Below are positions 47,556-62,200 of a stretch of DNA of 64,000 nt, in pieces; the stretch's first letter is position 1; each line of letters starts with the position of its first letter. Origin of the DNA: Brienomyrus brachyistius (taxonomy: Eukaryota; Chordata; Actinopteri; Osteoglossiformes; Mormyridae); NCBI RefSeq assembly GCF_023856365.1, contig NC_064553.1, forward strand, positions 20,051,453-20,115,452, read 5' to 3'. Made by a program: the position numbers and the translations under genes. The notes beneath the pieces were generated by a model. It did no database searches and was not told where the DNA came from. It worked only from the letters and a program-made list of their open reading frames with translations.

Positions 47556-50500
47556 AAAAGTTCTTCAATCGCTACAACAGAATTTGAGCAACTATCTGGC
47601 TTTGTTTTATTTCTGCGTTTCAGGCAAAACTACATAACACTTAAAGACACTACGGGCATGTAAATGGAGAACGAAATTATAGTTATAGCGAATCTCCTAC
47701 ACACAATACCAAGGTTACCAACTTTGGTCAGCTGACCGGATTGAGACGTTCAATTCCCGTAAGATTTCTTTGCGCCAGCCTGAGAGTCTGAAAACACGTC
47801 ACACCAGATGCATGAGAGATGGAAACCTGGGATATTCAGTCGAATCAGATCAAATATGATGCTAAGTTAGTACTAAGTTAAAATATGTTTCGGACTTGTA
47901 ACATGCACCCATGATTTGGAACAGTCAGCAGGCTGTCTCTGGCCACGCCCCCTACACTCGGTCCGGCCCCTGGCTTTTCCTGAATTCTGATTTCTTTAGA
48001 TAAACATTGACTTCATTGATATTGTTATTGATTTATCGACAGACCATCATACGTTTTAGACGTTATAATAACAACACTCTATTGATCCCCAAAGAGAGAG
48101 AAATTCTCTCCTTGCCTGCCCCCTCTTACTGTCCATGATACACGAGCACATATGTAGAAAAACGTCAGCTTGGAAGCCAAGGCTGGACTTAACCTACTCC
48201 TTAGGGTTCAACTGGAAACTGCCCCATGGCCGAGCGGTCTCAACCTTCGACGCAGCTTAAATGGCCGTTCAAAGTAAGGTGCATTCTGTTCTCCGAAGTA
48301 AGGCGTGGGTTCGAATCCAGCTTCCGACAAAAGTTCTTCAATCGCTACAGCAGAATTTGAGCAACTGCTTGGCTTTAATTGCTTTCTTTTATTTTTGCGT
48401 TTCAGGCAAAACTACATAACACTTAAAGACACTACGGGCATGTAAATGGAGAACGAAATTATAGTTATACCGAATCTCCTACACACAATACCAAGGTTAC
48501 CAACTTTGGTCAGCTGACCGGAGTGAGACGTTCAATTCCCGTAAGATTTCTTTGCGCCAGCCTGAGAGTCTGAAAACACGTCACACCAGATGCATGAGAG
48601 ATGGAAACCTGGGATATTCAGTCGAATCAGATCAAATATGATGCTAAGTTAGTACTAAGTTAAAATATGTTCCGGACTTGTAACATGCACCCATGATTTG
48701 GAACAGTCAGCAGGCTGTCTCTGGCCACGCCCCCTACACTCGGTCCGGCCCCTGGCTTTTCCTGAATTCTGATTTCTTTAGATAAACATTGACTTCATTG
48801 ATATTGTTATTGATTTATCGACAGACCATCATACGTTTTAGACGTTATAATAGCAACACTCTATTGATCCCCAAAGAGAGAGAAATTCTCTCCTTGCCTG
48901 CCCCCTCTTACTGTCCATGATACACGAGCACATATGTAGAAAAACGTCAGCTTGGAAGCCAAGGCTGGACTTAACCTACTCCTTAGGGTTCAACTGGAAA
49001 CTGCCCCATGGCCGAGCGGTCTCAACCTTCGACGCAGCTTAAATGGCCGTTCAAAGTAAGGTGCATTCTGTTCTCCGAAGTAAGGCGTGGGTTCGAATCC
49101 AGCTTCCGACAAAAGTTCTTCAATCGCTACAGCAGAATTTGAGCAACTGCTTGGCTTTAATTGCTTTCTTTTATTTTTGCGTTTCAGGCAAAACTACATA
49201 ACACTTAAAGACACTACGGGCATGTAAATGGAGAACGAAATTATAGTTATACCGAATCTCCTACACACAATACCAAGGTTACCAACTTTGGTCAGCTGAC
49301 CGGAGTGAGACGTTCAATTCCCGTAAGATTTCTTTGCGCCAGCCTGAGAGTCTGAAAACACGTCACACCAGATGCATGAGAGATGGAAACCTGGGATATT
49401 CAGTCGAATCAGATCAAATATGATGCTAAGTTAGTACTAAGTTAAAATATGTTCCGGACTTGTAACATGCACCCATGATTTGGAACAGTCAGCAGGCTGT
49501 CTCTGGCCACGCCCCCTACACTCGGTCCGGCCCCTGGCTTTTCCTGAATTCTGATTTCTTTAGATAAACATTGACTTCATTGATATTGTTATTGATTTAT
49601 CGACAGACCATCATACGTTTTAGACGTTATAATAGCAACACTCTATTGATCCCCAAAGAGAGAGAAATTCTCTCCTTGCCTGCCCCCTCTTACTGTCCAT
49701 GATACACGAGCACATATGTAGAAAAACGTCAGCTTGGAAGCCAAGGCTGGACTTAACCTACTCCTTAGGGTTCAACTGGAAACTGCCCCATGGCCGAGCG
49801 GTCTCAACCTTCGACGCAGCTTAAATGGCCGTTCAAAGTAAGGTGTATTCTGTTCTCCGAAGTAAGGCCTGGGTTCGAATCCAGCTTCCGACAAAAGTTC
49901 TTCAATCGCTACAGCAGAATTTGAGCAACTGCTTGGCTTTAATTGCTTTCTTTTATTTTTGCGTTTCAGGCAAAACTACATAACACTTAAAGACACTACG
50001 GGCATGTAAATGGAGAACGAAATTATAGTTATACCGAATCTCCTACACACAATACCAAGGTTACCAACTTTGGTCAGCTGACCGGAGTGAGACGTTCAAT
50101 TCCCGTAAGATTTCTTTGCGCCAGCCTGAGAGTCTGAAAACACGTCACACCAGATGCATGAGAGATGGAAACCTGGGATATTCAGTCGAATCAGATCAAA
50201 TATGATGCTAAGTTAGTACTAAGTTAAAACATGTTCCGGACTTGTAACATGCACCCATGATTTGGAACAGTCAGCAGGCTGTCTCTGGCCACGCCCCCTA
50301 CACTCGGTCCGGCCCCTGGCTTTTCCTGAATTCTGATTTCTTTAGATAAACATTGACTTCATTGATATTGTTATTGATTTATCGACAGACCATCATACGT
50401 TTTAGACGTTATAATAGCAACACTCTATTGATCCCCAAAGAGAGAGAAATTCTCTCCTTGCCTGCCCCCTCTTACTGTCCATGATACACGAGCACATATG

Positions 50501-53500
50501 TAGAAAAACGTCAGCTTGGAAGCCAAGGCTGGACTTAACCTACTCCTTAGGGTTCAACTGGAAACTGCCCCATGGCCGAGCGGTCTCAACCTTCGACGCA
50601 GCTTAAATGGCCGTTCAAAGTAAGGTGTATTCTGTTCTCCGAAGTAAGGCGTGGGTTCGAATCCAGCTTCCGACAAAAGTTCTTCAATCGCTACAGCAGA
50701 ATTTGAGCAACTGCTTGGCTTTAATTGCTTTCTTTTATTTTTGCGTTTCAGGCAAAACTACATAACACTTAAAGACACTACGGGCATGTAAATGGAGAAC
50801 GAAATTATAGTTATACCGAATCTCCTACACACAATACCAAGGTTACCAACTTTGGTCAGCTGACCGGAGTGAGACGTTCAATTCCCGTAAGATTTCTTTG
50901 CGCCAGCCTGAGAGTCTGAAAACACGTCACACCAGATGCATGAGAGATGGAAACCTGGGATATTCAGTCGAATCAGATCAAATATGATGCTAAGTTAGTA
51001 CTAAGTTAAAATATGTTCCGGACTTGTAACATGCACCCATGATTTGGAACAGTCAGCAGGCTGTCTCTGGCCACGCCCCCTACACTCGGTCCGGCCCCTG
51101 GCTTTTCCTGAATTCTGATTTCTTTAGATAAACATTGACTTCATTGATATTGTTATTGATTTATCGACAGACCATCATACGTTTTAGACGTTATAATAGC
51201 AACACTCTATTGATCCCCAAAGAGAGAGAAATTCTCTCCTTGCCTGCCCCCTCTTACTGTCCATGATACACGAGCACATATGTAGAAAAACGTCAGCTTG
51301 GAAGCCAAGGCTGGACTTAACCTACTCCTTAGGGTTCAACTGGAAACTGCCCCATGGCCGAGCGGTCTCAACCTTCGACGCAGCTTAAATGGCCGTTCAA
51401 AGTAAGGTGTATTCTGTTCTCCGAAGTAAGGCGTGGGTTCGAATCCAGCTTCCGACAAAAGTTCTTCAATCGCTACAGCAGAATTTGAGCAACTGCTTGG
51501 CTTTAATTGCTTTCTTTTATTTTTGCGTTTCAGGCAAAACTACATAACACTTAAAGACACTACGGGCATGTAAATGGAGAACGAAATTATAGTTATACCG
51601 AATCTCCTACACACAATACCAAGGTTACCAACTTTGGTCAGCTGACCGGAGTGAGACGTTCAATTCCCGTAAGATTTCTTTGCGCCAGCCTGAGAGTCTG
51701 AAAACACGTCACACCAGATGCATGAGAGATGGAAACCTGGGATATTCAGTCGAATCAGATCAAATATGATGCTAAGTTAGTACTAAGTTAAAACATGTTC
51801 CGGACTTGTAACATGCACCCATGATTTGGAACAGTCAGCAGGCTGTCTCTGGCCACGCCCCCTACACTCGGTCCGGCCCCTGGCTTTTCCTGAATTCTGA
51901 TTTCTTTAGATAAACATTGACTTCATTGATATTGTTATTGATTTATCGACAGACCATCATACGTTTTAGACGTTATAATAGCAACACTCTATTGATCCCC
52001 AAAGAGAGAGAAATTCTCTCCTTGCCTGCCCCCTCTTACTGTCCATGATACACGAGCACATATGTAGAAAAACGTCAGCTTGGAAGCCAAGGCTGGACTT
52101 AACCTACTCCTTAGGGTTCAACTGGAAACTGCCCCATGGCCGAGCGGTCTCAACCTTCGACGCAGCTTAAATGGCCGTTCAAAGTAAGGTGTATTCTGTT
52201 CTCCGAAGTAAGGCGTGGGTTCGAATCCAGCTTCCGACAAAAGTTCTTCAATCGCTACAGCAGAATTTGAGCAACTGCTTGGCTTTAATTGCTTTCTTTT
52301 ATTTTTGCGTTTCAGGCAAAACTACATAACACTTAAAGACACTACGGGCATGTAAATGGAGAACGAAATTATAGTTATACCGAATCTCCTACACACAATA
52401 CCAAGGTTACCAACTTTGGTCAGCTGACCGGAGTGAGACGTTCAATTCCCGTAAGATTTCTTTGCGCCAGCCTGAGAGTCTGAAAACACGTCACACCAGA
52501 TGCATGAGAGATGGAAACCTGGGATATTCAGTCGAATCAGATCAAATATGATGCTAAGTTAGTACTAAGTTAAAATATGTTCCGGACTTGTAACATGCAC
52601 CCATGATTTGGAACAGTCAGCAGGCTGTCTCTGGCCACGCCCCCTACACTCGGTCCGGCCCCTGGCTTTTCCTGAATTCTGATTTCTTTAGATAAACATT
52701 GACTTCATTGATATTGTTATTGATTTATCGACAGACCATCATACGTTTTAGACGTTATAATAGCAACACTCTATTGATCCCCAAAGAGAGAGAAATTCTC
52801 TCCTTGCCTGCCCCCTCTTACTGTCCATGATACACGAGCACATATGTAGAAAAACGTCAGCTTGGAAGCCAAGGCTGGACTTAACCTACTCCTTAGGGTT
52901 CAACTGGAAACTGCCCCATGGCCGAGCGGTCTCAACCTTCGACGCAGCTTAAATGGCCGTTCAAAGTAAGGTGTATTCTGTTCTCCGAAGTAAGGCGTGG
53001 GTTCGAATCCAGCTTCCGACAAAAGTTCTTCAATCGCTACAGCAGAATTTGAGCAACTGCTTGGCTTTAATTGCTTTCTTTTATTTTTGCGTTTCAGGCA
53101 AAACTACATAACACTTAAAGACACTACGGGCATGTAAATGGAGAACGAAATTATAGTTATACCGAATCTCCTACACACAATACCAAGGTTACCAACTTTG
53201 GTCAGCTGACCGGAGTGAGACGTTCAATTCCCGTAAGATTTCTTTGCGCCAGCCTGAGAGTCTGAAAACACGTCACACCAGATGCATGAGAGATGGAAAC
53301 CTGGGATATTCAGTCGAATCAGATCAAATATGATGCTAAGTTAGTACTAAGTTAAAATATGTTCCGGACTTGTAACATGCACCCATGATTTGGAACAGTC
53401 AGCAGGCTGTCTCTGGCCACGCCCCCTACACTCGGTCCGGCCCCTGGCTTTTCCTGAATTCTGATTTCTTTAGATAAACATTGACTTCATTGATATTGTT

Positions 53501-55257
53501 ATTGATTTATCGACAGACCATCATACGTTTTAGACGTTATAATAGCAACACTCTATTGATCCCCAAAGAGAGAGAAATTCTCTCCTTGCCTGCCCCCTCT
53601 TACTGTCCATGATACACGAGCACATATGTAGAAAAACGTCAGCTTGGAAGCCAAGGCTGGACTTAACCTACTCCTTAGGGTTCAACTGGAAACTGCCCCA
53701 TGGCCGAGCGGTCTCAACCTTCGACGCAGCTTAAATGGCCGTTCAAAGTAAGGTGTATTCTGTTCTCCGAAGTAAGGCGTGGGTTCGAATCCGGCTTCCG
53801 ACAAAAGTTCTTCAATCGCTACAGCAGAATTTGAGCCACTATCTGGCTTTAATTGCTTTGTTTTATTTCTGCGTTTCAGGCAAAACTACATAACACTTAA
53901 AGACACTACGGGCATGTAAATGGAGAACGAAATTATAGTTATACCGAATCTCCTACACACAATACCAAGGTTACCAACTTTGGTCAGCTGACCGGAGTGA
54001 GACGTTCAATTCCCGTAAGATTTCTTTGCGCCAGCCTGAGAGTCTGAAAACACGTCACACCAGATGCATGAGAGATGGAAACCTGGGATATTCAGTCGAA
54101 TCAGATCAAATATGATGCTAAGTTAGTACTAAGTTAAAATATGTTCCGGACTTGTAACATGCACCCATGATTTGGAACAGTCAGCAGGCTGTCTCTGGCC
54201 ACGCCCCCTACACTCGGTCCGGCCCCTGGCTTTTCCTGAATTCTGATTTCTTTAGATAAACATTGACTTCATTGATATTGTTATTGATTTATCGACAGAC
54301 CATCATACGTTTTAGACGTTATAATAGCAACACTCTATTGATCCCCAAAGAGAGAGAAATTCTCTCCTTGCCTGCCCCCTCTTACTGTCCATGATACACG
54401 AGCACATATGTAGAAAAACGTCAGCTTGGAAGCCAAGGCTGGACTTAACCTACTCCTTAGGGTTCAACTGGAAACTGCCCCATGGCCGAGCGGTCTCAAC
54501 CTTCGACGCAGCTTAAATGGCCGTTCAAAGTAAGGTGTATTCTGTTCTCCGAAGTAAGGCGTGGGTTCGAATCCGGCTTCCGACAAAAGTTCTTCAATCG
54601 CTACAGCAGAATTTGAGCCACTATCTGGCTTTAATTGCTTTGTTTTATTTCTGCGTTTCAGGCAAAACTACATAACACTTAAAGACACTACGGGCATGTA
54701 AATGGAGAACGAAATTATAGTTATACCGAATCTCCTACACACAATACCAAGGTTACCAACTTTGGTCAGCTGACCGGAGTGAGACGTTCAATTCCCGTAA
54801 GATTTCTTTGCGCCAGCCTGAGAGTCTGAAAACACGTCACACCAGATGCATGAGAGATGGAAACCTGGGATATTCAGTCGAATCAGATCAAATATGATGC
54901 TAAGTTAGTACTAAGTTAAAATATGTTCCGGACTTGTAACATGCACCCATGATTTGGAACAGTCAGCAGGCTGTCTCTGGCCACGCCCCCTACACTCGGT
55001 CCGGCCCCTGGCTTTTCCTGAATTCTGATTTCTTTAGATAAACATTGACTTCATTGATATTGTTATTGATTTATCGACAGACCATCATACGTTTTAGACG
55101 TTATAATAGCAACACTCTATTGATCCCCAAAGAGAGAGAAATTCTCTCCTTGCCTGCCCCCTCTTACTGTCCATGATACACGAGCACATATGTAGAAAAA
55201 CGTCAGCTTGGAAGCCAAGGCTGGACTTAACCTACTCCTTAGGGTTCAACTGGAAAC

Positions 55258-55366
55258 TGCCCCATGGCCGAGCGGTCTCAACCTTCGACGCAGCTTAAAT
55301 GGCCGTTCAAAGTAAGGTGTATTCTGTTCTCCGAAGTAAGGCGTGGGTTCGAATCCAGCTTTCGAC
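55258..55366 (+). pseudogene. tRNA-Leu-like copy, 3' TTTCGAC variant
   Basis: The 3' end reads CAGCTTTCGAC and is followed by AATCGCAACAGC. Both variants recur at 59168-59276, five monomers away. Confidence 0.6.
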
Positions 55367-58300
55367 AAAAGTTCTTCAATCGCAACAGCAGAATTTGAGC
55401 AACTGCTTGGCTTTAATTGCTTTGTTTTATTTTTGCGTTTCAGGCAAAACTACATAACACTTAAAGACACTACGGGCATGTAAATGGAGAACGAAATTAT
55501 AGTTATACCGAATCTCCTACACACAATACCAAGGTTACCAACTTTGGTCAGCTGACCGGAGTGAGACGTTCAATTCCCGTAAGATTTCTTTGCGCCAGCC
55601 TGAGAGTCTGAAAACACGTCACACCAGATGCATGAAAGATGGAAACCTGGGATATTCAGTCGAATCAGATCAAATATGATGCTAAGTTAGTACTAAGTTA
55701 AAACATGTTCCGGACTTGTAACATGCACCCATGATTTGGAACAGTCAGCAGGCTGTCTCTGGCCACGCCCCCTACACTCGGTCCGGCCCCTGGCTTTTCC
55801 TGAATTCTGATTTCTTTAGATAAACATTGACTTCATTGATATTGTTATTGATTTATCGACAGACCATCATACGTTTTAGACGTTATAATAGCAACACTCT
55901 ATTGATCCCCAAAGAGAGAGAAATTCTCTCCTTGCCTGCCCCCTCTTACTGTCCATGATACACGAGCACATATGTAGAAAAACGTCAGCTTGGAAGCCAA
56001 GGCTGGACTTAACCTACTCCTTAGGGTTCAACTGGAAACTGCCCCATGGCCGAGCGGTCTCAACCTTCGACGCAGCTTAAATGGCCGTTCAAAGTAAGGT
56101 GTATTCTGTTCTCCGAAGTAAGGCGTGGGTTCGAATCCAGCTTCCGACAAAAGTTCTTCAATCGCTACAGCAGAATTTGAGCAACTGCTTGGCTTTAATT
56201 GCTTTGTTTTATTTTTGCGTTTCAGGCAAAACTACATAACACTTAAAGACACTACGGGCATGTAAATGGAGAACGAAATTATAGTTATACCGAATCTCCT
56301 ACACACAATACCAAGGTTACCAACTTTGGTCAGCTGACCGGAGTGAGACGTTCAATTCCCGTAAGATTTCTTTGCGCCAGCCTGAGAGTCTGAAAACACG
56401 TCACACCAGATGCATGAGAGATGGAAACCTGGGATATTCAGTCGAATCAGATCAAATATGATGCTAAGTTAGTACTAAGTTAAAATATGTTCCGGACTTG
56501 TAACATGCACCCATGATTTGGAACAGTCAGCAGGCTGTCTCTGGCCACGCCCCCTACACTCGGTCCGGCCCCTGGCTTTTCCTGAATTCTGATTTCTTTA
56601 GATAAACATTGACTTCATTGATATTGTTATTGATTTATCGACAGACCATCATACGTTTTAGACGTTATAATAGCAACACTCTATTGATCCCCAAAGAGAG
56701 AGAAATTCTCTCCTTGCCTGCCCCCTCTTACTGTCCATGATACACGAGCACATATGTAGAAAAACGTCAGCTTGGAAGCCAAGGCTGGACTTAACCTACT
56801 CCTTAGGGTTCAACTGGAAACTGCCCCATGGCCGAGCGGTCTCAACCTTCGACGCAGCTTAAATGGCCGTTCAAAGTAAGGTGTATTCTGTTCTCCGAAG
56901 TAAGGCGTGGGTTCGAATCCAGCTTCCGACAAAAGTTCTTCAATCGCTACAGCAGAATTTGAGCAACTGCTTGGCTTTAATTGCTTTCTTTTATTTTTGC
57001 GTTTCAGGCAAAACTACATAACACTTAAAGACACTACGGGCATGTAAATGGAGAACGAAATTATAGTTATACCGAATCTCCTACACACAATACCAAGGTT
57101 ACCAACTTTGGTCAGCTGACCGGAGTGAGACGTTCAATTCCCGTAAGATTTCTTTGCGCCAGCCTGAGAGTCTGAAAACACGTCACACCAGATGCATGAG
57201 AGATGGAAACCTGGGATATTCAGTCGAATCAGATCAAATATGATGCTAAGTTAGTACTAAGTTAAAATATGTTCCGGACTTGTAACATGCACCCATGATT
57301 TGGAACAGTCAGCAGGCTGTCTCTGGCCACGCCCCCTACACTCGGTCCGGCCCCTGGCTTTTCCTGAATACTGATTTCTTTAGATAAACATTGACTTCAT
57401 TGATATTGTTATTGATTTATCGACAGACCATCATACGTTTTAGACGTTATAATAGCAACACTCTATTGATCCCCAAAGAGAGAGAAATTCTCTCCTTGCC
57501 TGCCCCCTCTTACTGTCCATGATACACGAGCACATATGTAGAAAAACGTCAGCTTGGAAGCCAAGGCTGGACTTAACCTACTCCTTAGGGTTCAACTGGA
57601 AACTGCCCCATGGCCGAGCGGTCTCAACCTTCGACGCAGCTTAAATGGCCGTTCAAAGTAAGGTGTATTCTGTTCTCCGAAGTAAGGCGTGGGTTCGAAT
57701 CCAGCTTCCGACAAAAGTTCTTCAATCGCTACAGCAGAATTTGAGCAACTGCTTGGCTTTAATTGCTTTCTTTTATTTTTGCGTTTCAGGCAAAACTACA
57801 TAACACTTAAAGACACTACGGGCATGTAAATGGATAACGAAATTATAGTTATACCGAATCTCCTACACACAATACCAAGGTTACCAACTTTGGTCAGCTG
57901 ACCGGAGTGAGACGTTCAATTCCTGTAAGATTTCTTTGCGCCAGCCTGAGAGTCTGAAAACACGTCACACCAGATGCATGAGAGATGGAAACCTGGGATA
58001 TTCAGTCGAATCAGATCAAATATGATGCTAAGTTAGTACTAAGTTAAAATATGTTCCGGACTTGTAACATGCACCCATGATTTGGAACAGTCAGCAGGCT
58101 GTCTCTGGCCACGCCCCCTACACTCGGTCCGGCCCCTGGCTTTTCCTGAATTCTGATTTCTTTAGATAAACATTGACTTCATTGATATTGTTATTGATTT
58201 ATCGACAGACCATCATACGTTTTAGACGTTATAATAGCAACACTCTATTGATCCCCAAAGAGAGAGAAATTCTCTCCTTGCCTGCCCCCTCTTACTGTCC

Positions 58301-59167
58301 ATGATACACGAGCACATATGTAGAAAAACGTCAGCTTGGAAGCCAAGGCTGGACTTAACCTACTCCTTAGGGTTCAACTGGAAACTGCCCCATGGCCGAG
58401 CGGTCTCAACCTTCGACGCAGCTTAAATGGCCGTTCAAAGTAAGGTGTATTCTGTTCTCCGAAGTAAGGCGTGGGTTCGAATCCGGCTTCCGACAAAAGT
58501 TCTTCAATCGCTACAGCAGAATTTGAGCCACTATCTGGCTTTAATTGCTTTGTTTTATTTCTGCGTTTCAGGCAAAACTACATAACACTTAAAGACACTA
58601 CGGGCATGTAAATGGAGAACGAAATTATAGTTATACCGAATCTCCTACACACAATACCAAGGTTACCAACTTTGGTCAGCTGACCGGAGTGAGACGTTCA
58701 ATTCCCGTAAGATTTCTTTGCGCCAGCCTGAGAGTCTGAAAACACGTCACACCAGATGCATGAGAGATGGAAACCTGGGATATTCAGTCGAATCAGATCA
58801 AATATGATGCTAAGTTAGTACTAAGTTAAAATATGTTCCGGACTTGTAACATGCACCCATGATTTGGAACAGTCAGCAGGCTGTCTCTGGCCACGCCCCC
58901 TACACTCGGTCCGGCCCCTGGCTTTTCCTGAATTCTGATTTCTTTAGATAAACATTGACTTCATTGATATTGTTATTGATTTATCGACAGACCATCATAC
59001 GTTTTAGACGTTATAATAGCAACACTCTATTGATCCCCAAAGAGAGAGAAATTCTCTCCTTGCCTGCCCCCTCTTACTGTCCATGATACACGAGCACATA
59101 TGTAGAAAAACGTCAGCTTGGAAGCCAAGGCTGGACTTAACCTACTCCTTAGGGTTCAACTGGAAAC

Positions 59168-59276
59168 TGCCCCATGGCCGAGCGGTCTCAACCTTCGACG
59201 CAGCTTAAATGGCCGTTCAAAGTAAGGTGTATTCTGTTCTCCGAAGTAAGGCGTGGGTTCGAATCCAGCTTTCGAC
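59168..59276 (+). pseudogene. tRNA-Leu-like copy, 3' TTTCGAC variant (second)
   Basis: Duplicate of the 55258 copy within the repeated five-monomer block. Confidence 0.6.
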
Positions 59277-62200
59277 AAAAGTTCTTCAATCGCAACAGCA
59301 GAATTTGAGCAACTGCTTGGCTTTAATTGCTTTGTTTTATTTTTGCGTTTCAGGCAAAACTACATAACACTTAAAGACACTACGGGCATGTAAATGGAGA
59401 ACGAAATTATAGTTATACCGAATCTCCTACACACAATACCAAGGTTACCAACTTTGGTCAGCTGACCGGAGTGAGACGTTCAATTCCCGTAAGATTTCTT
59501 TGCGCCAGCCTGAGAGTCTGAAAACACGTCACACCAGATGCATGAAAGATGGAAACCTGGGATATTCAGTCGAATCAGATCAAATATGATGCTAAGTTAG
59601 TACTAAGTTAAAACATGTTCCGGACTTGTAACATGCACCCATGATTTGGAACAGTCAGCAGGCTGTCTCTGGCCACGCCCCCTACACTCGGTCCGGCCCC
59701 TGGCTTTTCCTGAATTCTGATTTCTTTAGATAAACATTGACTTCATTGATATTGTTATTGATTTATCGACAGACCATCATACGTTTTAGACGTTATAATA
59801 GCAACACTCTATTGATCCCCAAAGAGAGAGAAATTCTCTCCTTGCCTGCCCCCTCTTACTGTCCATGATACACGAGCACATATGTAGAAAAACGTCAGCT
59901 TGGAAGCCAAGGCTGGACTTAACCTACTCCTTAGGGTTCAACTGGAAACTGCCCCATGGCCGAGCGGTCTCAACCTTCGACGCAGCTTAAATGGCCGTTC
60001 AAAGTAAGGTGTATTCTGTTCTCCGAAGTAAGGCGTGGGTTCGAATCCAGCTTCCGACAAAAGTTCTTCAATCGCTACAGCAGAATTTGAGCAACTGCTT
60101 GGCTTTAATTGCTTTGTTTTATTTTTGCGTTTCAGGCAAAACTACATAACACTTAAAGACACTACGGGCATGTAAATGGAGAACGAAATTATAGTTATAC
60201 CGAATCTCCTACACACAATACCAAGGTTACCAACTTTGGTCAGCTGACCGGAGTGAGACGTTCAATTCCCGTAAGATTTCTTTGCGCCAGCCTGAGAGTC
60301 TGAAAACACGTCACACCAGATGCATGAGAGATGGAAACCTGGGATATTCAGTCGAATCAGATCAAATATGATGCTAAGTTAGTACTAAGTTAAAATATGT
60401 TCCGGACTTGTAACATGCACCCATGATTTGGAACAGTCAGCAGGCTGTCTCTGGCCACGCCCCCTACACTCGGTCCGGCCCCTGGCTTTTCCTGAATTCT
60501 GATTTCTTTAGATAAACATTGACTTCATTGATATTGTTATTGATTTATCGACAGACCATCATACGTTTTAGACGTTATAATAGCAACACTCTATTGATCC
60601 CCAAAGAGAGAGAAATTCTCTCCTTGCCTGCCCCCTCTTACTGTCCATGATACACGAGCACATATGTAGAAAAACGTCAGCTTGGAAGCCAAGGCTGGAC
60701 TTAACCTACTCCTTAGGGTTCAACTGGAAACTGCCCCATGGCCGAGCGGTCTCAACCTTCGACGCAGCTTAAATGGCCGTTCAAAGTAAGGTGTATTCTG
60801 TTCTCCGAAGTAAGGCGTGGGTTCGAATCCAGCTTCCGACAAAAGTTCTTCAATCGCTACAGCAGAATTTGAGCAACTGCTTGGCTTTAATTGCTTTCTT
60901 TTATTTTTGCGTTTCAGGCAAAACTACATAACACTTAAAGACACTACGGGCATGTAAATGGAGAACGAAATTATAGTTATACCGAATCTCCTACACACAA
61001 TACCAAGGTTACCAACTTTGGTCAGCTGACCGGAGTGAGACGTTCAATTCCCGTAAGATTTCTTTGCGCCAGCCTGAGAGTCTGAAAACACGTCACACCA
61101 GATGCATGAGAGATGGAAACCTGGGATATTCAGTCGAATCAGATCAAATATGATGCTAAGTTAGTACTAAGTTAAAATATGTTCCGGACTTGTAACATGC
61201 ACCCATGATTTGGAACAGTCAGCAGGCTGTCTCTGGCCACGCCCCCTACACTCGGTCCGGCCCCTGGCTTTTCCTGAATTCTGATTTCTTTAGATAAACA
61301 TTGACTTCATTGATATTGTTATTGATTTATCGACAGACCATCATACGTTTTAGACGTTATAATAGCAACACTCTATTGATCCCCAAAGAGAGAGAAATTC
61401 TCTCCTTGCCTGCCCCCTCTTACTGTCCATGATACACGAGCACATATGTAGAAAAACGTCAGCTTGGAAGCCAAGGCTGGACTTAACCTACTCCTTAGGG
61501 TTCAACTGGAAACTGCCCCATGGCCGAGCGGTCTCAACCTTCGACGCAGCTTAAATGGCCGTTCAAAGTAAGGTGTATTCTGTTCTCCGAAGTAAGGCGT
61601 GGGTTCGAATCCAGCTTCCGACAAAAGTTCTTCAATCGCTACAGCAGAATTTGAGCAACTGCTTGGCTTTAATTGCTTTCTTTTATTTTTGCGTTTCAGG
61701 CAAAACTACATAACACTTAAAGACACTACGGGCATGTAAATGGAGAACGAAATTATAGTTATACCGAATCTCCTACACACAATACCAAGGTTACCAACTT
61801 TGGTCAGCTGACCGGAGTGAGACGTTCAATTCCCGTAAGATTTCTTTGCGCCAGCCTGAGAGTCTGAAAACACGTCACACCAGATGCATGAGAGATGGAA
61901 ACCTGGGATATTCAGTCGAATCAGATCAAATATGATGCTAAGTTAGTACTAAGTTAAAATATGTTCCGGACTTGTAACATGCACCCATGATTTGGAACAG
62001 TCAGCAGGCTGTCTCTGGCCACGCCCCCTACACTCGGTCCGGCCCCTGGCTTTTCCTGAATTCTGATTTCTTTAGATAAACATTGACTTCATTGATATTG
62101 TTATTGATTTATCGACAGACCATCATACGTTTTAGACGTTATAATAGCAACACTCTATTGATCCCCAAAGAGAGAGAAATTCTCTCCTTGCCTGCCCCCT

